Source: an uncultured Oscillospiraceae bacterium
GTDB lineage: Bacteria > Bacillota > Clostridia > Oscillospirales > Acutalibacteraceae
Assembly (NCBI GenBank): GCA_902495835.1
Contig: CABUYS010000090.1
Span: forward strand, 1-5,601
DNA length: 5,601 nt
Reading direction: 5' to 3'
Shown here: positions 1 to 5,498 of the stretch, piece after piece
Layout of the letters: each line of letters opens with the position of its first letter
How positions within the stretch are numbered: position 1 is the stretch's first letter
Program-made: the position numbers and the translations under genes
Notes under the pieces: generated by a model
Told to the model about the DNA's origin: nothing
The model's database searches: none
Seen by the model: the letters and a program-made list of their open reading frames with translations, nothing else

Positions 1-150
1 AAACTAAAGAATATGTAAACCCTTTTAAGGGTGGCAAGTAATCAGTCCTCTTCGGCTTGAACACAGTGAAAGCCAGCCGTCTTGAGATGGCTGGCACTCT
101 TATGCCCTTATAGGGCTGTCCATACCACGTCTTCTAGGCGTGGTCATGAT
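1..150 (+). mobile_element. Probable right end of an IS200/IS605-type (TnpB) element
   Basis: This stretch is richer in G+C than the DNA after it and contains a series of compact hairpins, ending in a perfect-arm hairpin (ACCACGTCT / AGGCGTGGT, 124-144, loop TCT, one G-T pair). Such subterminal hairpins are typical of the right ends of IS200/IS605 elements, which transpose as single strands and carry no inverted repeats. One plus-strand frame entering from the window edge is open for twelve codons (TKEYVNPFKGGK) and stops at 39-41; it could be the last residues of TnpB, but that is too short to identify. The element boundary is probably just after 144-150, since the DNA beyond is plain A/T-rich. 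Alternatives are an unrelated structured RNA or a terminator cluster. The call rests on pattern resemblance only. Confidence 0.42.
43..144 (+). ncRNA. Candidate structured RNA (omega RNA scaffold of TnpB)
   Basis: Three consecutive hairpins are visible: a 10-bp stem at 72-81/86-95 with a TTGA loop and one G-T pair; a 5-bp stem at 104-108/112-116 with a 3-base loop; and a 9-bp stem at 124-132/136-144. In addition CAGTCC (43-48) can pair with GGGCTG (113-118), enclosing the first hairpin and competing with the second, and GGCTT (54-58) can pair with AAGCC (70-74). Alternative pairings of this kind are common in compact RNAs with pseudoknots. In IS200/IS605 elements the 3' part of tnpB and the following right end make the omega RNA that guides the TnpB nuclease; the guide would be the bases directly after the element end, here from about 145-150 onward. 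Function is inferred from structure and position only. Confidence 0.38.
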
Positions 151-272
151 TTTGTTTAAGATTAGAAACTTAGTTTTTTAATGTTAGATTTCTCTTACGG
201 TGTGACTCTTATATTACTGAATAATGAAATTCATACAATAAAATGCATTTGATATTAAATTTAAGCCTGTAG

Positions 273-656
273 TTAATTTTTGTTTACACCCGTTATTCCG
301 CCTAAACAGCCTGAAATCACCACTATTATCATTTTTGTAAGTGTAGAAAATGTAATGGAATCTCTGACGACTATAAAGCTTGCTATCAAGGTTATAAAAA
401 ATAATATAAGGCCCGACATTCCGCCAATTAAAAGCCCGTTTTTGCCCGAACTTTTTCCTGTGACGAATCCTCCTATAAAAGAGCCCAAAGCTGTAATAAA
501 TATTGTTATCGGGTATAAATAATCCTGCGGTACGGTTCCTGATTTAACGATTAAAAATGAACTTAACAGCATTAGTGCCGCACATACGGCTATTCCTGAA
601 GTAACGCCCAGGACTATAAATTTTAAAGGACTTTTTTGAGTATTTTTATTTTTCAC
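273..656 (-). CDS. Four-helix membrane protein, TIGR04086-like
   Basis: This encodes a 127-residue hydrophobic protein with a short basic N-terminus and four predicted membrane helices at about residues 13-37, 47-67, 75-97 and 108-124. The glycine-rich segments GSFIGGFVTGK and SGCLGGITGV match the look of the small TIGR04086 membrane family of Clostridia. That family has no known biochemical function. From memory, its genes often lie near yajC and the scfA/scfB genes for the six-cysteine SCIFF peptide and its radical SAM maturase; here yajC is upstream on the same strand but no scfA follows. The start is GTG at 656, chosen because AAGGAG (670-665) lies 8 bases upstream. The gene is probably transcribed separately from yajC, since a terminator lies between them. 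Family assignment is by resemblance; membrane location is well supported. Confidence 0.75.
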   Translation of the reverse strand: MKNKNTQKSPLKFIVLGVTSGIAVCAALMLLSSFLIVKSGTVPQDYLYPITIFITALGSFIGGFVTGKSSGKNGLLIGGMSGLILFFITLIASFIVVRDSITFSTLTKMIIVVISGCLGGITGVNKN

Positions 657-670
657 TGCTGCGTCTCCTT

Positions 671-1035
671 AACATAATTACGGAAGCTTTTTAAAATATA
701 AATATTCACGGATTTTTTTATTATGACAAAATGCGTTTGATTAAATTCATTTTCAAGTTAAAAATATTTTTAAAAAGTATTTTTTTGTATAAATGTGGTT
801 TGTTATCGGTAATTTTAATTTTTTAGATTGTATTTTTCTGATTCGGTAATTGTTTAAAAGTAAGGATAGATCAAAGCGCTTGAATGAATATACAATTTTG
901 CATAAAACTATGCCTATAAATGTTAAAATGTTTTTAAATAATCTGATTTTTTTGAATAATTCATTTCACTTTAATTTTGTGTTTAAAACTACTTGAAAGA
1001 TGTTTTTTGCAGTATAACAGAATTTTTTTAACAAC
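671..1035. other. A/T-rich gap with no gene seen
   Basis: About 365 bases between the yajC terminator and the membrane protein gene. I see no open frame with a convincing ribosome binding site and no known RNA. There is a small isolated hairpin (GCATA/TATGC, 900-913, AAAC loop) and many A and T runs. On the minus strand, TGTTATACT at 1019-1011 is an extended -10 match just past the yajC terminator; if used, it would give the membrane protein gene a leader of roughly 350 bases. The stretch may be leader sequence, decayed DNA or plain spacer. Confidence 0.5.
720..728 (-). promoter_or_regulatory. Possible extended -10 promoter for the membrane protein gene
   Basis: Read on the minus strand, TGTCATAAT has a TGn extension before CATAAT (5 of 6 to TATAAT). 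There is no good -35 box. It would start transcription near 713, leaving a leader of about 57 bases before the GTG start. The A/T-rich context makes chance matches common. Confidence 0.28.
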
Positions 1036-1069
1036 AAAAACCATGTTCGCAAGTTTTTGCTAAACATGG
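1036..1069 (-). terminator. Rho-independent terminator of yajC
   Basis: On the minus strand, CCATGTT and AACATGG (1069-1063 and 1047-1041) form a 7-bp stem, extended after a small asymmetric internal loop by GCAA/TTGC, and followed by TTTTT (1040-1036). It begins only 8 bases past the yajC stop codon. It should end the yajC transcript before the membrane protein gene. Confidence 0.85.
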
Positions 1070-1077
1070 CTTTTGAA

Positions 1078-1377
1078 TTATTTTTGATTTTCTACTGTTG
1101 CTATTGCCCATTTTTTAATTTTTAATTTTTCCGAAGCGGTTTCAATAATTAGTGAATCGGAATCGTTTTTAACACTTACGACTCTGCCGACTATTCCGCC
1201 GATTGTTGTAATTTCGTCACCGATTGAAACGGATTTACGCATTTCTTCTTCTTGTTTTCTTCTTTTTTGCTGAGGTCTGAATAAGAAAAGATAAAGTCCT
1301 CCTATAACGACAGCATATACTACGAGTGTGCTTAAGAGTTGTCCTGTTACACCTGCGTTTCCAAATAATCCTTGCAT
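1078..1377 (-). CDS. yajC: Preprotein translocase subunit YajC
   Basis: YajC is the small accessory subunit that associates with SecD-SecF and the SecYEG protein export channel in the cytoplasmic membrane. The 99-residue product has one membrane helix (about residues 14-33), the characteristic FRPQQKRRKQ junction right after it (33-42), then a soluble domain with the hallmark SIGDEITTIGGIVGRV segment (51-66) and a final AIATVE (91-96). Length is normal for the family. I chose the ATG at 1377 rather than the in-frame TTG at 1386, because CGGAGG (1394-1389) is 11 bases from the ATG but only 2 from the TTG. secD and secF are not next to it in this window; the gene stands alone between its own promoter (1459-1431) and a terminator (1069-1036). 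It diverges from rpmE. Confidence 0.95.
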   Translation of the reverse strand: MQGLFGNAGVTGQLLSTLVVYAVVIGGLYLFLFRPQQKRRKQEEEMRKSVSIGDEITTIGGIVGRVVSVKNDSDSLIIETASEKLKIKKWAIATVENQK

Positions 1378-1388
1378 AATTTGCAAAA

Positions 1389-1394
1389 CCTCCG
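1389..1394 (-). promoter_or_regulatory. Ribosome binding site that decides the yajC start
   Basis: CGGAGG on the minus strand is a near-perfect Shine-Dalgarno. Its distance (2 bases to TTG 1386, 11 bases to ATG 1377) argues for the ATG and a 99-residue product. Confidence 0.75.
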
Positions 1395-1430
1395 AATGTT
1401 AATTTGACAATTTATATAACTATATTTAAA

Positions 1431-1459
1431 ATTATATATTAAAAAGAATTTCGTATCAA
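1431..1459 (-). promoter_or_regulatory. yajC promoter
   Basis: On the minus strand TTGATA (1459-1454) and TATAAT (1436-1431) are separated by exactly 17 bases, a near-consensus housekeeping sigma promoter. Transcription would start near 1424, giving a leader of about 47 bases. Confidence 0.7.
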
Positions 1460-1496
1460 TAAACAGCAATGTTTATCATCGTATTTGCTATAAAAT

Positions 1497-1525
1497 TTGA
1501 TGTTAAAAAGTTAAAAATGTATAAT
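1497..1525 (+). promoter_or_regulatory. Distal rpmE promoter candidate
   Basis: TTGATG (1497-1502) and a perfect TATAAT (1520-1525) lie 17 bases apart. The -35 matches 4 of 6. It would start transcription near 1532, about 120 bases before rpmE, upstream of the stronger-looking proximal promoter. Confidence 0.45.
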
Positions 1526-1570
1526 TCACTAAATAAATTTATAAATAATCAGATTATGCCTTCTAACATA

Positions 1571-1599
1571 TTGTAAAATTTTAAAAGCTGTGGTATAAT
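1571..1599 (+). promoter_or_regulatory. Main rpmE promoter
   Basis: TTGTAA (1571-1576), a 17-base spacer, then an extended -10 TGGTATAAT (1591-1599) with a perfect hexamer. Transcription would start near 1606 with a leader of about 48 bases. This is the best promoter in the window, as expected for a ribosomal protein gene. Confidence 0.75.
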
Positions 1600-1608
1600 A
1601 CTGACTTA

Positions 1609-1617
1609 TGATATAAT
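1609..1617 (+). promoter_or_regulatory. Second extended -10 element for rpmE
   Basis: TGATATAAT repeats the extended -10 form exactly 18 bases after the first one. The -35 position (TGTGGT) is poor, so it would depend on the TGn extension. It may give an alternative start near 1624 or be a chance repeat. Confidence 0.35.
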
Positions 1618-1653
1618 GCAACTTGGTTTTGCTTAACTAGAGAGGTGAAAATA

Positions 1654-1878
1654 ATGAAAAAAGGCATACATCCGAATTATGTTGAAACAGAGATAAGATG
1701 TTCATGCGGAAATGTTATAAGTACAAGGTCCACAGGAAATAACATTACTGTTGAGTCATGCTCCAAATGTCATCCTTTCTTCACAAAACAACAGAGGTTT
1801 GTTGATACGGGAGGACGTATCGGAAGATTCAAAAAACGTCAGGAAAGTATAAAAGAAAAGGCTAAAGCCAGAGCTTAA
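1654..1878 (+). CDS. rpmE: Ribosomal protein L31, zinc-binding type
   Basis: L31 (bL31) sits at the interface of the large and small ribosomal subunits. The 74-residue product starts MKKGIHPNY, the usual L31 N-terminus, and has four cysteines at 16, 18, 36 and 39 (CSC and CSKC), the full zinc-binding set of the C+ type, followed by the conserved HPFFTKQQRFVDTGGRIGRF segment (40-59) and a basic tail. Length is normal. The start is ATG 1654, with AGAGGTGA (1641-1648) as ribosome binding site; the GTG at 1645 lies inside that site and is not a likely start. The gene has its own strong promoter and is divergent from yajC. Under zinc limitation many bacteria replace this type with a cysteine-free paralog; none is visible here. 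Confidence 0.97.
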   Translation: MKKGIHPNYVETEIRCSCGNVISTRSTGNNITVESCSKCHPFFTKQQRFVDTGGRIGRFKKRQESIKEKAKARA

Positions 1879-1906
1879 GCATGGTAGAAAATTCAGACCT
1901 GAAATG

Positions 1907-1935
1907 ATGGGCGGCGCAATTTATGCGTTGCCTAT
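1907..1935 (+). other. 12-bp RNA hairpin between rpmE and the YigZ-family gene
   Basis: Arms 1907-1918 and 1924-1935 pair over 12 bases with an ATTTA loop, including three G-T pairs. On the opposite strand those pairs become A-C mismatches, so the fold is good only in plus-strand RNA. There is no T-run after it, so it is not a standard terminator. It could protect the rpmE mRNA 3' end, slow readthrough or affect translation of the next gene, whose ribosome binding site starts 10 bases later. Confidence 0.55.
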
Positions 1936-1944
1936 TGTGTCAAT

Positions 1945-1951
1945 GGGGTGA
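1945..1951 (+). promoter_or_regulatory. Ribosome binding site that decides the YigZ-family start
   Basis: GGGGTGA fits the 3' end of 16S rRNA and lies 5 bases before TTG 1957. The in-frame GTG at 1948 is part of this site and has nothing suitable upstream, so the TTG is preferred. Confidence 0.65.
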
Positions 1952-1956
1952 AAAAT

Positions 1957-2574
1957 TTGTCATCTTTTAACACAATAAAAAATGAAGGATATTTCGAAGA
2001 AACGGAAAAACGCTCCAAATTCATTTCATATTGCTTTCCTGTAAATTCAGAGATTCAAGCGGCTGATATCGTAAAAAAAATTAAATCAGATCACCCTGAT
2101 GCACGGCACCATGTTTATGCGTATTTGATAAACGGTGTATGCGAAAGATATTCCGACGATGGTGAACCGTCGGGAACAGGCGGGTTGCCGATACTTAATG
2201 CAATAAAGAGTGCGAATTTAAGTAATGTAATGGTAGTTGTCGTAAGATATTTCGGAGGGATTCTTCTGGGCACAGGAGGCCTCAGAAAAATGTATGGCTC
2301 AGGGGCTTCAAACGTTTTAAATAATTGTGAAAGCGTAGAAATGGTACTTTGCAGCCGTATACGTTTAGATGTAGACTACAATATGTACAGCAAATTTATT
2401 TCCGTTATTTCGAGGTATGGAGCGAAAATAATTTTTGATAATTACGGTGAAAAGATAAAAATAGAATTTTTAATAAAAAAAGAGTTTGTTGAGAGATTAC
2501 AAAAAGAACTGTCGGATATTTTTAAAAAAGATAAAGTATTTGAAATTTTAAAAGAAGAATATTATGCTCTTTAA
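1957..2574 (+). CDS. YigZ/IMPACT-family protein (UPF0029)
   Basis: The 205-residue product has the two-domain layout of the bacterial YigZ (YvyE in Bacillus) family. The N-terminal UPF0029 domain (about 15-120) carries the signature motifs SKFI (20-23), DARHHVYAY (48-56), SDDGEPSGTGGLPIL (66-80) and VVRYFGGILLGTGGL (95-109). A C-terminal DUF1949 domain with a ferredoxin-like fold follows (about 135-195). Relatives include eukaryotic IMPACT/YIH1, which modulate the kinase GCN2. The bacterial role is unsettled; a link to translation or nucleic-acid binding has been proposed. The start is TTG 1957, which also removes four residues unlike the family N-terminus. It follows rpmE by 78 bases and may be read from the rpmE promoter through the hairpin. 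A weak terminator overlaps its stop codon. Confidence 0.92.
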   Translation: MSSFNTIKNEGYFEETEKRSKFISYCFPVNSEIQAADIVKKIKSDHPDARHHVYAYLINGVCERYSDDGEPSGTGGLPILNAIKSANLSNVMVVVVRYFGGILLGTGGLRKMYGSGASNVLNNCESVEMVLCSRIRLDVDYNMYSKFISVISRYGAKIIFDNYGEKIKIEFLIKKEFVERLQKELSDIFKKDKVFEILKEEYYAL

Positions 2575-2588
2575 TATTAAAGTTTTTT
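2569..2588 (+). terminator. Weak terminator overlapping the YigZ-family stop codon
   Basis: The perfect palindrome CTTTAATATTAAAG (2569-2582) is followed by TTTTTT (2583-2588). The stem is almost all A-T, so it is weak, and it includes the stop codon TAA (2572-2574). Some readthrough into dgt is likely. Confidence 0.42.
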
Positions 2589-2615
2589 GATTATAAATGT
2601 GATAGATTGCATAAA
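2587..2615 (+). promoter_or_regulatory. Weak promoter candidate for the dgt-dnaG operon
   Basis: TTGATT (2587-2592) and CATAAA (2610-2615) are 17 bases apart, each matching 4 of 6 consensus bases. The -35 overlaps the T-run of the preceding terminator. No better candidate is visible between the YigZ-family gene and dgt. Confidence 0.25.
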
Positions 2616-2676
2616 ATTTATTATTAACAGTTTGTGATTGAAAGTTTTATATATAAATCAATAAAAAATCGTGCTA

Positions 2677-2682
2677 AAGGGG
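2677..2682 (+). promoter_or_regulatory. Ribosome binding site that decides the dgt start
   Basis: AAGGGG lies 8 bases before TTG 2691. The upstream in-frame GTG at 2634 has no such site. Confidence 0.65.
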
Positions 2683-2690
2683 CGATTGAA

Positions 2691-3683
2691 TTGAACATAA
2701 GAGAAAGTATCGAATTGCATGAACAGGAATGTCTCAGTAAATATGCTTCCGTTTCGAAAAACTCCGTAGGCAGGAAAATTTACGAAAAACCTTGTGAAAT
2801 TCGCACCGACTACCAGCGTGACCGTGACAGAATAATACACTGTAAATCTTTCAGAAGACTTAAACATAAAACCCAGGTTTTTATTTCCCCGAAAGGCGAC
2901 CACTACAGGACTCGTTTAACTCATACGCTTGAAGTTTCTCAAATTTCAAGAACTGTTGCAAGAGCTCTTCGTATGAATGAAGATTTGACCGAAGCAATAG
3001 CACTAGGGCATGATTTGGGCCATACACCATTCGGTCATGCCGGAGAAGGTGCTTTGAATGGATTGTGTCCGGGAGGATTCAAACACTATGAACAAAGCGT
3101 AAGAGTTTTGTCGGTACTTGAAAAAGGCGGTAAAGGCCTTAATCTTACGGAAGAAGTTTTAAACGGAATTTTATGTCACACAAAAGGCCCAGAAGCCTTC
3201 ACGGCGGAAGGCCGTATAGTTCGTCTTTGCGATAAAATCGCGTACATAAATCACGACATAGAAGATTCGGTAAGAGCGGGAATTATAAAGATAGAAGATT
3301 TGCCGAAAGAATTTACCGATGCATGCGGCTTTCAGTATTCCGAGCGAATCAATTCGATGGTTATGTCTGTTGTAAATAACAGTTTCAAGGGCGAAATAAA
3401 AATGAGCGAGCAAATGCAAAAAATATTTCAAAATGTTCATAAATTCATGTATTCAAGTGTTTATCTTAACAAAAGGTCTTTTTCGGACGATGAGAAAGTT
3501 CCGTTTGTAATAGAGTCGCTTTATAAATATTTTATAAATAATATAGATAAAATTCCGCAATACTTACGTGAAATTGCAGACAGAGAAACACCCGAACGAG
3601 CTGTTTGCGATTACATAGCGGGAATGACGGACAGTTTTGCGGCAGATATATTTAAAGAAATATTTCTCCCGAAATCGGTTTGA
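2691..3683 (+). CDS. dgt: dGTPase-like dNTP triphosphohydrolase (HD domain)
   Basis: This family removes triphosphate from deoxynucleotides, giving deoxynucleoside plus PPPi, and so tunes cytoplasmic dNTP pools. The 330-residue product contains the expected order of motifs: IRTDYQRDRDRIIHCKSFRRLKHKTQVF (37-64), DHYRTRLTHTLEVSQI (70-85), the HD motif GHDLGHTPFGHAGE (106-119), HYEQSVRVL (132-140) and the LCDKIAYINHDIED segment (179-192). Predicted metal ligands are H78, H107, D108 and D181, all present. The start is TTG 2691: it gives MNIRESIELHEQE, the usual beginning of clostridial homologs, and has AAGGGG 8 bases before it; the GTG at 2634 would add 19 unconserved residues. dnaG follows after 43 bases without a terminator, so the two are probably co-transcribed. 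Substrate preference among dNTPs cannot be told; 'dGTPase-like' is the safe name. Confidence 0.94.
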   Translation: MNIRESIELHEQECLSKYASVSKNSVGRKIYEKPCEIRTDYQRDRDRIIHCKSFRRLKHKTQVFISPKGDHYRTRLTHTLEVSQISRTVARALRMNEDLTEAIALGHDLGHTPFGHAGEGALNGLCPGGFKHYEQSVRVLSVLEKGGKGLNLTEEVLNGILCHTKGPEAFTAEGRIVRLCDKIAYINHDIEDSVRAGIIKIEDLPKEFTDACGFQYSERINSMVMSVVNNSFKGEIKMSEQMQKIFQNVHKFMYSSVYLNKRSFSDDEKVPFVIESLYKYFINNIDKIPQYLREIADRETPERAVCDYIAGMTDSFAADIFKEIFLPKSV

Positions 3684-3715
3684 TTTTTTGAAAACATATG
3701 AATTTGTGTGAATGC

Positions 3716-3723
3716 GGGGGTGA
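3716..3723 (+). promoter_or_regulatory. Ribosome binding site of dnaG
   Basis: GGGGGTGA precedes a cluster of three in-frame starts (ATG 3727, GTG 3730, ATG 3733). Spacing from the G-run is 6, 9 and 12 bases, which favours ATG 3727 but does not settle it; the difference is at most two residues. Confidence 0.6.
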
Positions 3724-3726
3724 TGA

Positions 3727-5493
3727 ATGGTGATGCTTTCGGACGAATTTATCTCGGAATTGAAATCTCGTAATGATATTGAAGAAATAGTCGGAGAATA
3801 TGTAAATTTACAGCGGAAAGGAAAAAATCTTATGGGTATTTGCCCTTTTCATTCCGAGCGAACTCCGTCTTTTTGCGTTTATCCTTCCAACGGTTCTTTT
3901 TACTGTTTCGGATGCGGAGCGGGAGGAGACGTAATTACCTTTCTTCGCCTTATAGAACATTATGATTATCTTGAAGCGGTTAAAAATCTTTCCGAAAGAG
4001 TCGGAATGGATTTGGAAATAAGCGAAGAAGACAATGCCGTTCACAATAAAAAATTGTTAGTTTATCAAATTAACAGAGAAGCCGCAAAGTTTTATCATTC
4101 ATGCCTTTTGTCGGCCGAGGGAAAAGAAGCTGTTGAATATTTAAAACGCCGAGGAATCAAAGCTTCAAGTGCAAAACATTTCGGATTGGGATATTCTCCG
4201 AAAAACGGTTATGCTCTTGTAGACTATTTAAATAAAAAAGGTTATAATAAAAAAGATATAATATTGTCTGATTTGGCTTTTAAATCTCGAAACGGGAGAG
4301 AATTTGACAGATTTCGCAATCGTTTAATGTTTCCGATAATAGATATAAGAGGAAATGTCATAGCTTTCGGAGCAAGAACGATGGGAAACGATATCCCCAA
4401 ATACATAAACACTTCCGACACACTAGTTTTTAAGAAAAGTTCAAATCTTTTTGCACTTAATTTTGCAAAAAAATCCGGCAAAAACAGTCTGATTTTGACT
4501 GAAGGATACATGGATGTTATATCTCTTCACCAGGCGGGATTTACAAACTCCGTGGCAGGACTCGGCACCGCTTTGACTTCCGGTCAGGTAAAGCTTTTAG
4601 CAAGAAATGCCGATGAAATATTTATTTGTTATGATTCCGACGAACCGGGAAAAAAAGCAGCGGATAAAGCAATGAAAATGATTCGTCAAAACGGTGTTAA
4701 CGTAAAAATTTTAACAATACCTAAAGCTAAAGACCCCGATGAATATCTTCGTTCCAACGGTAAGGACGCAGCTTTTAAATTCAAGGAGTTGATTGAAAAT
4801 TCCAAAAACGATACCGAATACCGCATTTCGCAAATAAAGTCGAAATATGACCTGAATTTCCCCGAAGATAAGATAAAGTACGTAACTCAATGTGCAAAAA
4901 TTTTATCTGAATGCTACAGCCCCGTGGAAAGAGAAGTTTATGCATTAAAAATAAGTTCGGAAACAGGAATTAATAAATCTTCGATAATGATTTTGATTGA
5001 TAAAAATTTAAAAAACAAAGATAGAAAAAATCAAAAAAAAGAATTTAAAAATATAGAAAAAATAACATCTGCCGTAAATGATTCCGTAAATCCGGACAAG
5101 CGTAGGAATTTGAGAGCGGCAACAGCAGAAGAGGCACTTATTTCCTATATTATAAACAATCCCGATATGGCAAATACTATTTTTTCAAGGCTTTCTCTTG
5201 AAAACGTTTCCACAGCGTTTAATAAACGCATTTTGGAAGCTTTAAAAGATTTAAATTCAAAGAAAAAAATTCTCGATATATCAAGTATATCCGAATATGG
5301 ATTTTCTTTTGAGGAAATAGGGAGGATAACCCGTTTTATTTGCAGTTATAATGCATCTGTCGGTACTTTGTCGGCAGCTGAAGAATATATTGCGATTATA
5401 AACGAAGAAGCTCAAAAGAGTAAATTCAGTAATATAGATGAATTACCCGAGAGTGAAGTTTCTCGATACATTAAAAATTTAAATAAAAAGTAG
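3727..5493 (+). CDS. dnaG: DNA primase DnaG
   Basis: DnaG makes the short RNA primers for lagging-strand synthesis at the replication fork, working with the helicase DnaB (DnaC in Bacillus). The 588-residue product is of normal length. The N-terminal zinc finger has the CHC2 ligands C39, H42, C60 and C63 (CPFH, CFGC). The RNA polymerase core follows (about 115-370), including the TOPRIM domain with EGYMDV (E259) and the acidic pair D303/D305 in YDSDEPG, and DPDEYL (336-341). A lysine-rich linker (about 415-450) leads to the C-terminal helicase-binding domain (about 455-575). Start: GGGGG (3716-3720) lies 6 bases before ATG 3727; GTG 3730 and ATG 3733 are also possible. It sits between dgt and a probable rpoD, the usual macromolecular synthesis context. 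The linker gene segment has an A8 run at 5033-5040. Confidence 0.97.
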   Translation: MVMLSDEFISELKSRNDIEEIVGEYVNLQRKGKNLMGICPFHSERTPSFCVYPSNGSFYCFGCGAGGDVITFLRLIEHYDYLEAVKNLSERVGMDLEISEEDNAVHNKKLLVYQINREAAKFYHSCLLSAEGKEAVEYLKRRGIKASSAKHFGLGYSPKNGYALVDYLNKKGYNKKDIILSDLAFKSRNGREFDRFRNRLMFPIIDIRGNVIAFGARTMGNDIPKYINTSDTLVFKKSSNLFALNFAKKSGKNSLILTEGYMDVISLHQAGFTNSVAGLGTALTSGQVKLLARNADEIFICYDSDEPGKKAADKAMKMIRQNGVNVKILTIPKAKDPDEYLRSNGKDAAFKFKELIENSKNDTEYRISQIKSKYDLNFPEDKIKYVTQCAKILSECYSPVEREVYALKISSETGINKSSIMILIDKNLKNKDRKNQKKEFKNIEKITSAVNDSVNPDKRRNLRAATAEEALISYIINNPDMANTIFSRLSLENVSTAFNKRILEALKDLNSKKKILDISSISEYGFSFEEIGRITRFICSYNASVGTLSAAEEYIAIINEEAQKSKFSNIDELPESEVSRYIKNLNKK

Positions 5494-5498
5494 TTTAT

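Noticed and set aside
161..180. AAAC/GTTT hairpin followed by T residues as a terminator
   Set aside because: Four A/T-rich base pairs are not enough, and such patterns are frequent in DNA this A/T-rich.
1..272. Six-cysteine SCIFF peptide gene (scfA) on the minus strand
   Set aside because: I looked for a cysteine-rich frame of about 45 codons downstream of the membrane protein gene and found none.
280..522. 80-codon open frame on the plus strand
   Set aside because: It lies wholly inside the membrane protein gene on the other strand and has no ribosome binding site; its proline- and isoleucine-rich product is typical of a reversed membrane gene.
900..913. GCATA/TATGC hairpin as a terminator or riboswitch stem
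   Set aside because: A single 5-bp stem with no T-run and no neighbouring structure.
884..920. Short peptide frame MNIQFCIKLCL in the 671-1035 gap
   Set aside because: Eleven codons with no properly spaced ribosome binding site; expected by chance.
2658..2903. 81-codon open frame on the minus strand inside dgt
   Set aside because: It is antisense to the dgt coding region, whose motifs are clear, and resembles no protein I recognise.
3171..3440. 89-codon open frame on the minus strand inside dgt
   Set aside because: Antisense shadow of dgt, without family resemblance.
3669..3689. CCGAAATCGG followed by a T6 run at the end of dgt, as a terminator
   Set aside because: The stem is only 3-4 bp with a 2-4 base loop and is separated from the T-run by five bases; too weak to act as a terminator.
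3808..4511. Two minus-strand open frames (3808-4044 and 4242-4511) inside dnaG
   Set aside because: Both lie antisense to conserved primase domains and show no motifs of their own.
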